In this document: piece by piece, positions 11,266-25,101 of the stretch | Layout: every line of letters starts with the position of its first letter | How positions within the stretch are numbered: position 1 is the first letter of the stretch | Source: Dirofilaria immitis | Taxonomy: Eukaryota > Nematoda > Chromadorea > Rhabditida > Onchocercidae | DNA length: 64,000 bases | Direction of reading: 5' to 3' | Assembly: GCA_024305405.1 (NCBI GenBank) | Contig: JAKNDB010000054.1 | Coordinates: 248,001-312,000, forward strand | Notes under the pieces: model-generated | The model's input: the letters and a program-made list of their open reading frames with translations, nothing else | Database searches by the model: none | What the model was told of the DNA's origin: nothing | Position numbers and translations under genes: made by a program

Positions 11266-14146
11266 ATATATATATGTTCTCGATATGTAGTTGACAATCT
11301 TTGAGTCGAGAATTTTTATGTAATATCATATCATCCACTAAATTACATTATTGAATAGATTGATATCGTAACTGATATTATGATATTAGCTTTGATAAAC
11401 ATATTTTACAAAAAAAAAAACATCTTGATAATGTTAAGTGTTGAAATATAATACTGATTAATTAGTCCTTTGTTTGATAATTGCTATTTTAAAATTTAAC
11501 AAAAACCAAAAATATCTTCGATGTTATGGTGATCAATTAAATTTTCCTACGAATAATTTTTTTTTTTCTCAATTCCATCATCATTACTGTCATATGTGAA
11601 CAATTATGTGTAATCTAATACTGTAATGATTAAACATTTTCATTATCATTTTTATCATTTTCTTGACAGTAAATTTCATCACAATGATGAAATGAAAATA
11701 AAAAAATAAAATAAAGAAAAACAAATAATTAATTTGAAATGATTAAAGATGTATGCTGACTGTTAATGAAATAGAATTTATTGTAGAGTTATTATAAGTT
11801 TAAAATTATTATCATTTATTCCATTTGAAATTGCAATAATTTTCATTTTCTGTTATCATTTACCTTAATCACTGCTATAACTTCTTATCATATTATCAGA
11901 TGAAATTTCAAAAAAAAATTTTTGATTTAAAATAATTAAATGCATCGATTATAAACAAAATGTCATTTATTTTCCATTTCAAATAATTCATCGAATTGCA
12001 ATTTAATTTTTAATAATTTTAGCTAAAAATAGGAAAAGAAAACGGGAAGGATAATTTGAAATTAAAAAGATAATTTGGCGAAAAAAGCTTTTCCATAAAT
12101 TATAAATAAAATAAATTGTAGCATAAATTTGATATTAAATGATTAAATGATAATGATATTGATAATGATAATGATTGAATGATAATGATAGTGGTAATGG
12201 TAATTGATTTAGCTTATTCATTCATCAAAATTTTATTATAAATTTTTAAATTTATAATAAAAATTTTGAAAATAAATAAATATCAAAATATTTGATAAAA
12301 GTAAACATTTCTAATTAATATTTTCTTTTCTCTTTTCCATCAGAAAGTTTCATTTTGTATATTTCAAAAAAAAAGTAATTTTAAAATTTTTGATTTACTT
12401 CTAAAAAGAGAAATCGATTTTTAAAAAAAAGAAAGAAAGTAATAAAAGAAATGAATAGTCAAAACTTTAAAAGATTAAATCTTTTGAAATGATTTAAAAA
12501 AATCGAATAAATTAAATAGGAATTATTAAAATAAAATAATAATTTAAAGCAAAAAAACGAATATTCTTTTCTTTCTTTCGTTTTTTTATTTTGCAATATT
12601 TTTATATTTATTTTTTGTTAATTTAAATAATAAAAATATTGAAAAGAACAGAAAGTTTATTTTGTCTACCAAAAATTATTACTTGTTTGTTTATTTTTTT
12701 AATTAATTTTTTTTTGTTCAAAAATAATAAGAAATGTAAACAAACATTTTACATGCAACAATTTTTATTTCATTTTTCTAAAATTTATTTATTATTATTT
12801 TTCTTTTCTCTTCCTCAGATAATATACTATTTTTTGCAAAAATTATTTATTTGTTTATTTTTTTGAAAAAATTTTTTATCAATAAAATAAGCAAGGTTTT
12901 GATAAAATTTTTAAGACTTTTTATCAATAAAATAAGCAAAGTTTTTGATAAAATTTTAAGACTTTTTATCAATAAAATAAGCAAAGTTTTTGATAAAATT
13001 TTTAAGACTTTTTTTTCTATTTCATTTTTTATTGAATTATTTAGCAAATTAACTTTTTTTTTATAATTTTACCAAAATGAGAAAAACTTTTTCCTTTTCA
13101 TTTTTTCTTTTTTTTTTTAAATATATAATTCAAATTGGGAATACGAAAAAGTTTTCGCTTTTTCATTTGTCGAGAAGAATAGTTTTTTTCCTTTTTTTGC
13201 GAAAATTGCTTTAAAAAAACGATTGTTGAATTGCCTAAAAATAAAAAAAATTATTGAACAAATTTATAAAAAACTTTTGATAAATTCTTATTGAAAAGAA
13301 AAACTGCGCAAAAAAAAGTTTCATATTTTGAAGAGAATTTATTTGATTGTTAAAAATTATTTGCCCAATTTTTTTAATCTTCCATTTTTGCTATGAGAAA
13401 ATGTTGGGTTAATATTAAATTAAATTTTTATGGTTTCAACAATTTTTAAAATAACTATATGACAATGAATGTATTTGAAAAAGTAATATATCGCGAACTT
13501 TTTAATGCTTATGCAATTTATCTTCACATTAGACAAGAAATACGAATAAAAATTTTAACTTTGTCTAATCCAAAATTTTATCTCAATAAAGTATAAGCTA
13601 GGCCTTATTGGTACCATATGCTATATGACGATTTGGCTATAGACATAATTGCAATTTGCCGTAATTACATAATACCAAAATATTACCGGATATGCTAAAT
13701 CGGATAGCTTAGATAATTTTACCGAATGCTAAACCGGAACATTATTATTTAAATTGATAAATTTCTTTCAGAAAAAAAAAACAAAAAGAAACGCTTAAAA
13801 AGGAAATACTTTCATTTGAAGCGACGAAATAAATTGCTAATTTTAAAATAAATTCAAACCTAAAATTATTAATATTTTTAGACGAAATTTATTAAATAAA
13901 TTAATAATTAATTTATTTTAAAATTTATTTTATCATTTTTATTTATTTATCATTTTTTTATCATCAAAAATGATTGACATTACTAATTGAGTGTGTTTGA
14001 ATAAAATCGATCAAAGTTCTGTGCTCTTTTAAATTGCTTCTCTTTTTCTTTTTTTTTTCTATTTCAATAACATTTTATAAAAGAAATTAAAATATCAATC
14101 TTTCAATTAATCATTATTAATTATAAAAACTATTTCTCTCTAACAG
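11266..14146. other. Very AT-rich spacer
   Basis: Long A/T runs, no exon with consistent phase and one hairpin minisatellite (12872-13012). The first exon or exons of the following BTB-BACK gene must lie somewhere here or further left, but I could not identify them. Confidence 0.45.
12872..13012. repeat. Three-copy minisatellite of hairpin units
   Basis: Three direct copies of a unit of about 46 bp, TTTTATCAA-TAAAATAAGCAAAG-TTTTTGATAAAA-TTTTTAAGAC. Each unit contains TTTTATCAA and its reverse complement TTGATAAAA, so every copy can fold on itself. That is why both strands show similar lysine/isoleucine-rich open frames here, which are not genes. Confidence 0.88.
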
Positions 14147-17100
14147 CGGTTCAAAATGCAATGAAATTATCACTGACAAAAAGATAGCATTGATAACATT
14201 ACGAGAAAAGTATCGCGTTAAATTACAACAATTTGCAACATATTCGTTGAAAATTCGAAAGGTCAAATTTTATATTTTCTTTCCTTTTTTTCCTTTCTTT
14301 TCTTTGCCCAAATGTAAAATGTATTCAAAAAAATTCTTTAGAAAAAAAAGAGAGAGAGAGAGAGAGGGAGAAAGAAAGAAAAAAAAGAGAAAAAGAAAAG
14401 CTAATAAATATGACAAATATTGCAATAATCTTTTTAATATCAAATATTTTTTTTTCCTTTTAAATACAAAAATTTGATGATATAATAATATTTTTTTAGT
14501 TTGTTAAAAAAAGGAAAAAGAAAAAAGAAAGAATTTTTATAATATTTTAAAGAAAAAAATATTTTTAATTATTAATTTTTATTTCTAAAATTATACATAT
14601 TTTTAATTAATTAAATAGTTTTAATTAATAATTGAAATAAAATAATACAGAAATTTTAATCAAATAATTTTAATTAATAATTAAAATAAAATAATCAAAA
14701 TTTTATTCGATCTCAATCTAACCTAATAATGCAAATTGTAAATTTTTCTGGAAAGAAAAAATAATGAATGATTTGTTTTTATCTTAATTTATCTTAACCG
14801 AAGAATTTCTTTCATATCATTTTATCAATGTTCTATTGTTTACTTTAAATCCTATCATGTTTGTAAGAAATTCTTTTGTACCAAATTGATAGAAAATAAT
14901 TTGAGTATTTGATAATAATTAAATTGGAAGTTTGTAATTGAATAAATTATTTTTAGTATGATAAAAGTAATAAAATGAAAAAGAAAAGGAAATTAATTAC
15001 TTTCTCTTTTTCTCCTAAAATATTCAAATATTTTTTAAAAGTTTGAAATTTTAAGCTATTGGAAATTGATCGTGTGCCAAAATATATCAATTTATCAGCG
15101 TATGATGATAAAGCTGTAAAAATACTAGCAAAGTATATACAGAATAAAGATCAAAAAATATCACTTTATCATTTTATACATTGGCTGATCTACTTGATTT
15201 ATCTCGATCATTGCTAATGCTCAAGTTGCTCAAACAACTCGAACAAGTATAATTTTTTTTTCTGAGACCAATTTAATTTTTTTGATAGGTTGAAATATTA
15301 TCTTCACATTACATGAAAATAAAACAATTGAATATTATCGAAAAATGACAGATAAATTACCCGGAAAGTTATCGATAAGATAAAGAATAGTTAAATTATG
15401 CTTTGAACAGTTAATCAATATCAACCTGAAGAGCAGGTATTTATACCGTAGGTGACTTGGGAGGTAATCTGAAATATCTATTGGTATATCGAGAGATAAC
15501 AAATAAATCATCCGGAAAGTTATAGATAAGATAAAATAGTTAAACTGTGCTTTAAACAGCTAATCAATATCAACTTGAAGAACAGGTATTTATATCGTAC
15601 ATAATTAAGAGATTAACCTGAAATATCTGTTTAGCAGCAAATCAATTCACTTTAATTATTTTTTCTCGAACTTTAATAACAAAAAATTCATTGTTTATTA
15701 GTCATAATTTTGGGAAAATTTTGAGTTAAATAACTTTGTTTATATTTATCAAAAGGATATAATATTTTCATTAAAGAAAAAATTTTTATATTTATTATAT
15801 TTGCATCTCAGATTTAAGAATTTTTAAAATTTAGTAAATTATTTTGAATAATATATTTTTATTTAAAATTTCGAAATCTCAAAATTTTACTTAGATCACT
15901 TTGATAATAACAAATTGGTAATTATTCAGACCAATAATCATAATCATTTAAAATAAATGCTTTGATCATAATTATCTTAGAAATTTAACAAAATATATTA
16001 AATGATCGAATAGTTTTAATTTTGCTTCGTTAAAAAAAAATTAAATTTGTCTCAAATCTTAAAATTAATTTAGTAATTTGGAAAAAGAAAATCAAATGTT
16101 TATAATTTATTATTAATATGCAAATATTTCATTTATTATTAATAAAATTATTTCATTTCTTCAACATAAGACATCTGTACATTAAGAATTGAGCTTATCG
16201 AACTTTTTTTTTCCTTTAATTATTAATTACAATATTAAATAAACTTTATCGAAAATTGCGATTTTTCTTTTTCTCAAGATTCTTGTCGATTTGGCATCAC
16301 AAAAACAGATGCCCTAATTCAAGCATTGATTATCGTCGGTAACGAACGTTCAATTTTCGGCGGTTTAATGGCTCGTCAAAAATTGAAAGAATTGCAGCTG
16401 CCAAATTTCAAGATATTATACGACATAAACTTTTTGGCTTCATACCGCCAATTGTTTTTGCAAATATCATCAGCAGGTAAAATGCATTATCAATTATCAT
16501 TTTTCCAATTTTTAAATAAAAATACGACAGGTATAATCAATGATCATTGTTTACTTAAATTCAATGAAATTAAGTTGTAAATATGATTAGAAACTCATAT
16601 ATTATCATTTATTATAAATATGACGAAAAAGAAGGATATATTTTGATATGATTTAACATATTATCAGTTCAGAAAATTCTTCCACAAGTTATCAGGTTAC
16701 GATTAAATAATAATATGATTTAAAAATGTTGCTATGAGATTGATTAGAATTTATGATAAGTATAACATACACTATTTGTTATTCTCTGTTTAATTACCTG
16801 TTTTACTTAATTTTTATTTTCATTAATAATAGAAGTAGGTAAATGTGAATATTAAAATTGATAAATAAATGATATCAATTAAACATGAAGTTATCAAATA
16901 TAAATATTTCCATTCTGAAATTATATGGGAAGAATTTTCCAAATAGATTTTAAATTTGATAAAAATTTTTGAACTCAAAATAGATATACATAATAATTAA
17001 AAATAAAATCTATTAGTAAATGATTGAATAATTATGCGATATTTCTAATTGAACTTTTTAATATAGCATGATAAAATTTGAAGATATTTGTATGATATTG

Positions 17101-20100
17101 GAAATTGAATATCGGAAAATTTTTTGGAATTCCTCCAAAAATATCATTTACATATCCTTCTCTTTAATGATATTTGGTAACAGATGTGATTTGAATGTCG
17201 AGAAAGAGATAAATGCGGTAGATGCTGGAATTGTTTGGATTTGGCAACAAGAAAAACCACTTATCAGTAGTGCATTAGTTTTTTCTCGTATTCGTTCAGC
17301 ATTTTTAAGTCGTGGTGATCGTAATACCATTCAAAATCGTCTTAAAACTTTACCAAATGGCGAAAAAGTAATCACTTCTTATCAATTAAATATTTTTGTT
17401 AATTGAATTGATAAATTGAAGAATTGCTTAAAAATATTCAAATTTGTCAACTTATGCAATAATATTATTTAAATTATTATCTTATCATTAATTATTGAAT
17501 TTGATGAAATCTGTGAATACTGCTAGTGTTTGTTATTTTTCCACTGATCTGAACAATTAATCAAATTCAAGTAAATATTTTTAAAATATTGATCATTAAG
17601 ATATCATATATCTCGACATCGATATTCTATCTTATCAGCTCATTTTTTTTCTTTTTATTCTTAAATAATCTGAAGCCATAAATTGAAAGACTAATAATTT
17701 GAAATATTCTGCAATAAATTATAATAAATAAGTATTAAAAAATAAATCAAGTAGTTCTGATATATTCTGATATATGAAAATTTGATCTATCTTATTTCAG
17801 TTAATACCATTCATTATGACTATATTATGCAGTTCATTTTCTCATCGTTGTTGTGTTATCAAAGAGCATATTGATAAGAGAATGGTACGTTGTGGTGTAC
17901 CAAATCCATCGGATGATACAACCGTTGATCTTCGTAAACTTCCATTGTTAGTTTAATTAATAAACAAATGCAATTTTCATAATTAAATAAAATTTCAAAA
18001 TCAGAAAATAAAAGAAAAGAATAAAACTAATTTCTTTCAATGACTGATATATTATTAAATCATTTTCTTATCGAATATTTGAAAAATTTTTCGAAAAAAA
18101 AATTCGTAAAAATCTAAAAATAACTTAACATTTATTTTCTTTCTTTCGTTTTTTTTGTTTGCTTATTTATCATTTTCGCCTGGAAAATATGTTAAATTTA
18201 AAACAAAATTCAATCCTAAAATCTATTACAACAGGATGTTGAAAATTCTCGAATTTCATTTTAGATCTTTGATTATTTCAGATCAGGAAAATTATCAATT
18301 ATGCAGTGTAATGTTTCTTTAAAATTTGCATTTTATCTTTTTTCTATAATCTTAGATTTTGCATAAATTGATCAATTAACGAACAATATCGTAGATTTTG
18401 CATAAATCGATTGATCATATTGATATAATATTCAGAGAATTATTCTTTTGAAACTATCATTTTTAATGCAATTTCAAAATTTCAAATTTATTATTCTTCA
18501 AACTTTTTTAAAATCTAAAATTTCTAAAAATAGTTAAGAAATCGAATGATAAATAAAAGATAATGAATGATTGTTTATTTATATATAAAACGCATATTTC
18601 CCAAAAATAAATATTTTTCTCAAACAAATCAACAATAATATATTAGTATCATAATATCATATAAAACAGATATTTGCTGATCAATAAAGATAAATTTGAT
18701 TACTAATTTACAACAACAAAAAAAAGCGGTAAACAACAATGTTCTGTTGATAAATTGAAACATATTCTGTTCAATTCATATACATCCATCAAGTATTTTT
18801 AGAAGATATGATAGATGAGAAGATAATAGATTTTTAAAATTTTTTTTCAGAAATAAGTTTTAAAAACAAAAATTTTAATCTACGAAATTTATAGTGTACA
18901 AAAAGAAAATAATCATTTTTACAATAAAAATATTCATTTCAATTCATTTAATATATATTATTTTTTAATTAATATATATATATATAATATTGATTATTTG
19001 TATATAAATTATGCGTAATTTTCGATTCCTTTACTATCAGATTTATAGTTATTTAGTAAAATTATGCAAATTATTTGAGTATCAAATTAATTAACTATCA
19101 CCGTATTTATATAATATTTGAATTACATGTTCTATAAAAATTTTAAATAAAATTTGAATTTAAAATAATACTAAAAGATTGTTATTTTTTTATTGAAAAA
19201 AATTTTTGAAATTTGATAAGCGAAATTGATAAGATTAGATTATCAATATTTCTGCATAAAAGATCAAATAAGTTTTTTTATTTTAAATATTTATACAATA
19301 GTTTATCGATTTAGATAATAGTTTAGCTGTTTTTTTTTAAATAATAAATTGAACTTTGACATAGCTCATAAAGGTCAATAATTCTTTATCTTGATGATAA
19401 TATCCTAATTTCATTTCAAACAATGACATTTATAGATTGGGAAAATAAAAGTAAATTGAAAAAAGCAGCAAACGATCAAAAAGAAGCGCAAGATTCAAAA
19501 GCGAAAAACGAAAGCTGAAAAAGTCGAGAGTGATGACAAATCTCGATCACCATCGAAATCATCATCAAAATCAGACAAATCAAAAACAAATGTTAGCAAA
19601 TTGACATGATATATAGAATTTTTACCCCATATATTTCTTAAATTTACCTGTACGACGTATTTTATCAATTAATTAATTTCAATTTTAATTATCAATCATT
19701 TTTTTGCTAAATCATTTATTTAACATGTTTCATAATCAGTTTTTTTCTAAAAAAAGATTCTTTTCATGATACCCTGAATGATTTCATCAATTTTCATAAT
19801 AAATTTTAAAATAAAAATTTTTCATTTCAATCATTTATTTTAAAATAATTATCATCATTTTAATTTAATAATTAATTTTAATTATTCATATTATATTAAT
19901 TAATTTCAAATTTTTATCATAATGCTATTAATGTTTTTTTAATTCCAAAAATTATTTTAAAACATTTTGCTTAATTTATAGGAAAGCCAAAAATTGGATG
20001 AAAACGTGAAAAATCAAAGTACACGTAACATTAAACGTGAAGAGTCTGGTGGAAATGATTCAGGTAAATCTAAGAATGATTCAAGTAAATCCATGGAGAT

Positions 20101-20318
20101 TCCTAATGCTAATCGCAAGAAATTAGAAGGCAACAAAACTGATCATGGTTAGTTATTATATTCAAAGGAAAAAAATAAAAATAAAATTTTAATATATTGG
20201 AAATGAATAAAACTTAATAAATATGTATTAAATAAACATTTATGAAAATATTAATTTCATAATTTATAAAATTTATTTTATATAAAAAAACCAAATATTT
20301 ATTGCAGATGATAAATGA
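14147..20318 (+). CDS. BTB-BACK domain protein, N-terminus not found
   Basis: A probable CUL3 substrate adaptor, or another BTB-mediated scaffold. Exons: 14147-14261, 15056-15246, 16279-16476, 17184-17367, 17801-17950, 19436-19591, 19982-20147, 20308-20318 (TGA). The first two exons carry the rear half of a BTB fold (FATYSLKIRKLLEIDRVP, INLSAYDDKAVKILAKYI, LADLLDLSRSLLM). Exons three and four form a BACK-like helical region ending CDLNVEKEINAVDAGIVWIW. The last exons are a lysine/serine-rich tail (SPSKSSSKSDKSK). Added bases repair the frame at 15153-15158 (A6), 16312-16314 (C3), the start of exon four, and two A runs in exon six, after which phases match throughout. No Kelch repeats follow. 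Without those repairs it would look like a pseudogene. The BTB assignment is firmer than the BACK assignment. Confidence 0.7.
15341..15636. repeat. Tandem duplication of about 147 bp inside an intron
   Basis: 15341-15483 and 15492-15636 align over most of their length, sharing GGAAAGTTAT, GATAAGATAAA, AATCAATATCAACYTGAAGA and CAGGTATTTATA. Divergence of roughly a fifth suggests an old event. It sits in the intron between exons two and three of the BTB-BACK gene and contains no coding frame. Confidence 0.8.
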
Positions 20319-20703
20319 TAAAAAAGAAAAGAAAAAGAAAATTGGAAATGAAATGAAATGAAATTGAATGAATTGAGAAATATGCATAAAACATATATTT
20401 TTCGCTAATTTGCTAATTTTAAATGATTAAACTTTGATAATTTTGTTTCTGTTGCAATTTTTTTCTTATCATATTTCATAATCATTTAATCAATTCTATT
20501 TTTTTTAAATGAAATATTTAAAATTTGAAAAATAATATTTAAAAAAAGAAAAGTATATTTTGATGTTAATTAATAATATATCTTATCTTATCTTATCTTA
20601 TTCTATTTTACATAAAAATATTCTTTTTCCTTTTTGAATTTGAAAAAAGAAATATTATAATAAAATTTTGAATAAATAAAAATTTTAACTTCAATCAAAA
20701 TAT

Positions 20704-20846
20704 ATATATATATATGTGAATCTCGACGCTCATTTAAATTTAACTTGAAATTTGCGCATAATGAGAAAATACTTTGGATAATGAGAAAAAGTTGGCATTT
20801 AAAAGAAAATTTTCTGTCATCTTCATCAAGAATTTACGACATCAAG
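20704..20846 (+). other. Coding-like island ending at a good splice donor
   Basis: The stretch is open for about 47 codons with balanced codon use (FNLKFAHNEKILWIMRKSW, then LSSSSRIYDIK) and ends exactly at AAG|GTATGT. It has no clear acceptor or following exon and no recognised family. It may be an exon of an unmodelled gene or a gene relic. Confidence 0.2.
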
Positions 20847-22764
20847 GTATGTTAGATATTCTTCAAATATTAATATCGTAATGGAGATTATTCACAGATT
20901 TTTGCAAATATATAAATCATATATGATATAAAGCATCAATAGTTTGTATATACATATATCGAGATTAATAGTTTATATATATGTATTGTCGAGATTGATT
21001 AAATACCGATAAAAATGTATTTAAAATTTAAGGAATTAGGAATCATTATTATTTATGATAATAATGATAATGATGAAAAAAATAATTGGTATTTAAAAAT
21101 CGATGAATGAAAAATATCATAAATTTAGATAAAGTAATGTTTTTAAGGAAAGTTCAGAAATAAATAATTCCAAATTTATCTAAAATAAAAATACAAAAGT
21201 TTATTTATTTTGAAAGTCAAAAATTATTTTTCTACCCTTCAAAAGAAAAATGAAATTGATGTTGATTAAATGAATAAATTTATTTAATTTAATATAATAT
21301 AGTATGAGATTTTTGTAAATTGTCCAAAATATATGAAATAAATGAAATTGATATATTGTAAGATTATCAGAGTTTATAATCTTTGTTGATATGTTGATTG
21401 AATTTCAAATTATTTTGATTATTTCATTAAATTTTACTTGTTCAAATTGTTGCTAGTCCAGAACTAGTTCGTTTAACTAAATGATTTATGATTTCACGTT
21501 AAATTTAAAAGTCTCGAAAGAATGATAAAATTGATAAGATAAATTGAACTGATTGCTATAATTCAATGAGTAAGCAAAGAGCAAAATTTTTCTTATAAAA
21601 TTCGAAATGTTTTCAACAATTGTTGAAAGCATAAAAGTTCAGCGTTTTTTTTTTTTGGTTTAAATGAAACGAATTTAGGCCATTTTTTTTTGTTTCATTT
21701 TTATTTAACTCAAAATGATCTTTAGCCAAAATCATTTTGTTATTAAAATGTTAACTTTATCATTTTAAAATTATTTAACAATAAAAAATTTTACTACATA
21801 AAATGATAATTTGATAAAGATAAAAAAATTGAATAAGGTAAAAGAATTGATAATAGCTATAATTCTATATCAGTATGATATTTGTTGATAATCAAGTTTG
21901 CTAAACAAAATATGGCCTTTATTTAATTGCAACTTCATTAAAATTCGATCAAAATATCACATTCCAGAAAGCATTCTTAATAAATCAATATATATATGTA
22001 TGCCAAAAATCATAAAACTTCAATCAGCATTGATCAAAAAGGAAAATAATTAGTGATTTTCGGTGATAATACCTGAATAATACAACACAATAGTAAACAT
22101 TTTATCAATCATTCATTTAATTTTTTTATCATAAAATTGATTATTAACATCTTTTTCAATTATCTCAACAACTTTTTGCAATAAAGATGCTTTTAGCAAA
22201 ATCCATTGAAATTCAAAAAGATGAATTGTTATGTCTAAAGAAATAAATAAATTTATTTGTTGTCGACAAAAATATCATTAATTTTTATTTAGACCTAATT
22301 ATGAACTGAAATTCATACATTTTATAAATGAAATATAAATAATTCTTCTTCTATTAATAGCAAAATAATTGATTATTAAAAGTATGCGAAAAATTGAAAT
22401 GAAATTTTTATTGCAATTCAGGTGACCTGATTTGTATGCGTCTAGTATAATCTAATACATTTTTAGATAATAATTATCATTGATTATATCAAATATTTTT
22501 CGTTCATTTTATATGAAAATATTTCAAGAATATTGATGAAAAAAATCGCCAATAAATTGATGGGACAGTTTTAAAACACATTTTAGTTAATGGGTTGTTT
22601 ACTTGCTAACCTATTACATCCCAGATGGTTTCAATTTTTACACAACATTCTTTGCAATTTCATTTTCATTTCACGTGATTCGATTATGCAATGGAAATAT
22701 GTTGTCGAGAAATTAAAAAGATCAAAAATTGATACAAAATTTTGTAACCATGCATGTATCATTT

Positions 22765-23175
22765 AAGTACTGAGAAGACGGATGACAGATGACGGATGAC
22801 GGAAGACGGAAGACGAAAAATGGCAGATGAAAGATAGAAAACGGAAGATGGAAGAGGAAAGGGAAAAATAGAAGTTTTGATCAATTCATAGCATATTCAA
22901 GTGTTGTGAAGACGGAATATGGAAGACGAAAAATGGAAGAAGAAGAAGATAGAAGACGAAACGGAAAACTAAATGCTTTTTCTTGTTTTATTAACTCATC
23001 AATGATCAAATCATAATATAAAATAATTTTATTGATCCTGCAAACATGCATATATTATTCAAATACAGAGAAGACGGAAGATGGAAGACGAAAAATGGAA
23101 GAAGAAGAAGATAGAAGACGGAACGAAAAACTGATTAAATTGTTCGTATTTTGTTAACTGATAAATGATTAATTC
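22765..23175. repeat. Purine-rich array, three units of about 150 bp
   Basis: Three related blocks start near 22770, 22909 and 23068. Each carries GAAGACGGAAGATGGAAGA followed by CGAAAAATGGAAGAAGAAGA, then an AT-rich linker. The plus strand is almost all purine within the blocks. The first block is more scrambled (repeated GACGGATGAC). This strand asymmetry can favour triplex or other non-B DNA; that is inference. Confidence 0.82.
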
Positions 23176-23777
23176 ATAAAGTGAGATTATCATAGTGAAT
23201 AAATTGATTAAATAATTATAGTATTCTTTATGAATGCTAGTAACAATCAATTTTCTTTTTTTACCATAATATGTTAATTTTGAATGATAACAAAATGAAA
23301 TCTTTTAAATTATTACTTTACAAGTTTTAATGATAAAAATTAGCATATTCCAATTATTCCAGTTATCCTTAATCCAATATCTCATATCTTTCAATCAATC
23401 AATCAATCTATTCATTCTAAGATATTTGAACTGATAAATTATTATTCAAATAGAATATTTGCAAATCTATGATATATTATATATTATTTATAAATTCTTT
23501 CATTTTCATTAAAAAAATTTACGCATCAAATAAAATGTTAAATATAATTAGCGGAATTTATCAAATGAATATTACTTATATAAATTATTGATTATGGCCA
23601 TTAAAGACTGTTACTAAGGTAAATTTTGGCCATGAATGTTAGTAGTCTTGATAGACTAGATTTAGTCTTATTTACAAATTAAAATTTATTTAAAAGAGGA
23701 TAATAAACAGATACTCTGTTCAATCTTAATGCTAATTAGTTAAAGTCTTAATAAAGTTTAAATTTCGATTATTAATT

Positions 23778-25101
23778 TTAAGTATACCGAGATGTTCGTG
23801 GTACTCGATGTTGAAAGGTTACTTTATAATCTGTTTGAATTGAATGTCGTAATCTATTTTGCAGCATACAACATGCATAATATCCAATCAACATTGAACA
23901 GCATAATAGAACAATCAGAAATGATCCAAGCATTATCCATCTGAAAGGATATTTAACTCATAATAGTGATATGATATTTTCATTCTAAAAATACTATTAT
24001 CTCGCAGAGAATTTTAAAAGCGGAATTTCTAAAAGGATAAAATTGAGTGATTCGATTTTTTGCATTCTCTTCAAAAAGAATACAATTTGATTATTTTCTA
24101 AAAAGAAAATGCATACAAGCAAATAAACAGAAAGCGTCTCGAGAATCTCGAATAAAAACTACTCTCAAAAAAATTGAGAATATCATTTATCATTCCATAT
24201 TTCTGATATTAATTAATTACTAGATAAAAATAGTAAAATAGAATATTTATCATAAGAAATTATTGATAAATTTGATTTATAAGAAAAGAACCGATATAAA
24301 TTACTTGAAGACAATTCCTACATCAAATCTAATAAATTTGAAGGATCAAGATCATACCGGTAATTTCGAGATCATACCAGAAGTTATACTAGAAGTTTCA
24401 AGATATTTCTTTTCTAATCCTAGCTTAAAAATACTCTAGTTGCCATAAAAAAATATCATTACGTCATATCACTTTAATATTTCTATTTTATTTCGTTCAA
24501 AAAAAAAAATGCGAAATGATAATTTAACATTTAGAACTTAGAACTTAGAATTATATGACTCCAATGATCATTTAAATTCTATAACAAATAATATTTTTAA
24601 GTAAATAAATTTATATAATTTAGTTTTATTCAAATTTAAAATTTCAACAAAAATAAGAACTTACGATATTAAACGACTATCTACCGGTGAACATGCATAT
24701 TTATTTGAACGACCGTTACAATAATCAACATGAATACATTGCCATCTAGTACAACTTTTTCGACCTTAAAATTTATTGATAATAAAATTTCATTGATAAG
24801 ATTGCGCCATTTAGTACAACTTTTTCGACCTTAAAATTTATTGATAACATTGCCATCTAATACAACTTTTCCGACTTTCAAATTTATTGATAATTTATAC
24901 GAGATTAACATATAATTTTAGAACGAAAAATCATTATGATAGATTTTAAAAAGATAAGCAAAATATTTGCTGCTTTCTAATCATTTTAGCAAATTTTAAT
25001 AAAATTTAAATAACAATAAGAAAAAAAAATAAGATATCCAACTTACAAGTTTCCAATGTATCAAAGCACATTAACATTGCATCAGAAATTTTATCATCCA
25101 T
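23778..25101 (-). CDS. Small cysteine-rich single-pass membrane protein
   Basis: Three exons with matching phases: 25101-25047, 24764-24665, 23940-23778 (TAA). The outer part has six or more cysteines (MCFDTLETC, RKSCTRWQCIHVDYC, NGRSNKYACSPVD). The last exon begins with a hydrophobic span (WIMLGSFLIVLLCCSMLIGY) and ends in a short basic tail (about 30 residues) that could face the cytoplasm. The ATG at 25101 gives no signal peptide, so an upstream exon is likely; the frame is also open a few codons further up to an AG. The layout suggests a type I surface protein. No family is recognised, and a Ly6-like or activin-receptor-like ectodomain is only a guess. The start of exon two is triplicated in the adjoining intron. 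Confidence 0.68.
24738..24892. repeat. Triplicated exon start and splice acceptor
   Basis: Three direct copies at 24738-24781, 24803-24846 and 24848-24892 of a segment of about 45 bp that, on the minus strand, holds TATCAATAAATTTTAAG and GTCGAAAAAGTTGTACTA. Only the copy at 24738 continues into the exon of the cysteine-rich membrane protein. The other two lie in its upstream intron, and one keeps the AAG|GTCG acceptor intact. Confidence 0.85.

Larger units (their letters stand above)
20319..23777. other. Intergenic spacer with short repeats
   Basis: Contains a (TCTTA)n stretch near 20580, (TA)n near 20700, one coding-like island (20704-20846) and a purine-rich array (22765-23175). No multi-exon gene could be assembled. 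Confidence 0.45.

Noticed and set aside
12639..13066. Several phenylalanine- or isoleucine/lysine-rich open frames on both strands
   Set aside because: They come from T-rich sequence and the hairpin minisatellite; the symmetry of the unit makes both strands look open.
14147..20318. Calling the BTB-BACK gene a pseudogene because of its stops and frame breaks
   Set aside because: All breaks sit at mononucleotide runs or one exon edge, splice sites are intact, and phases fit after repair; the error explanation is simpler.
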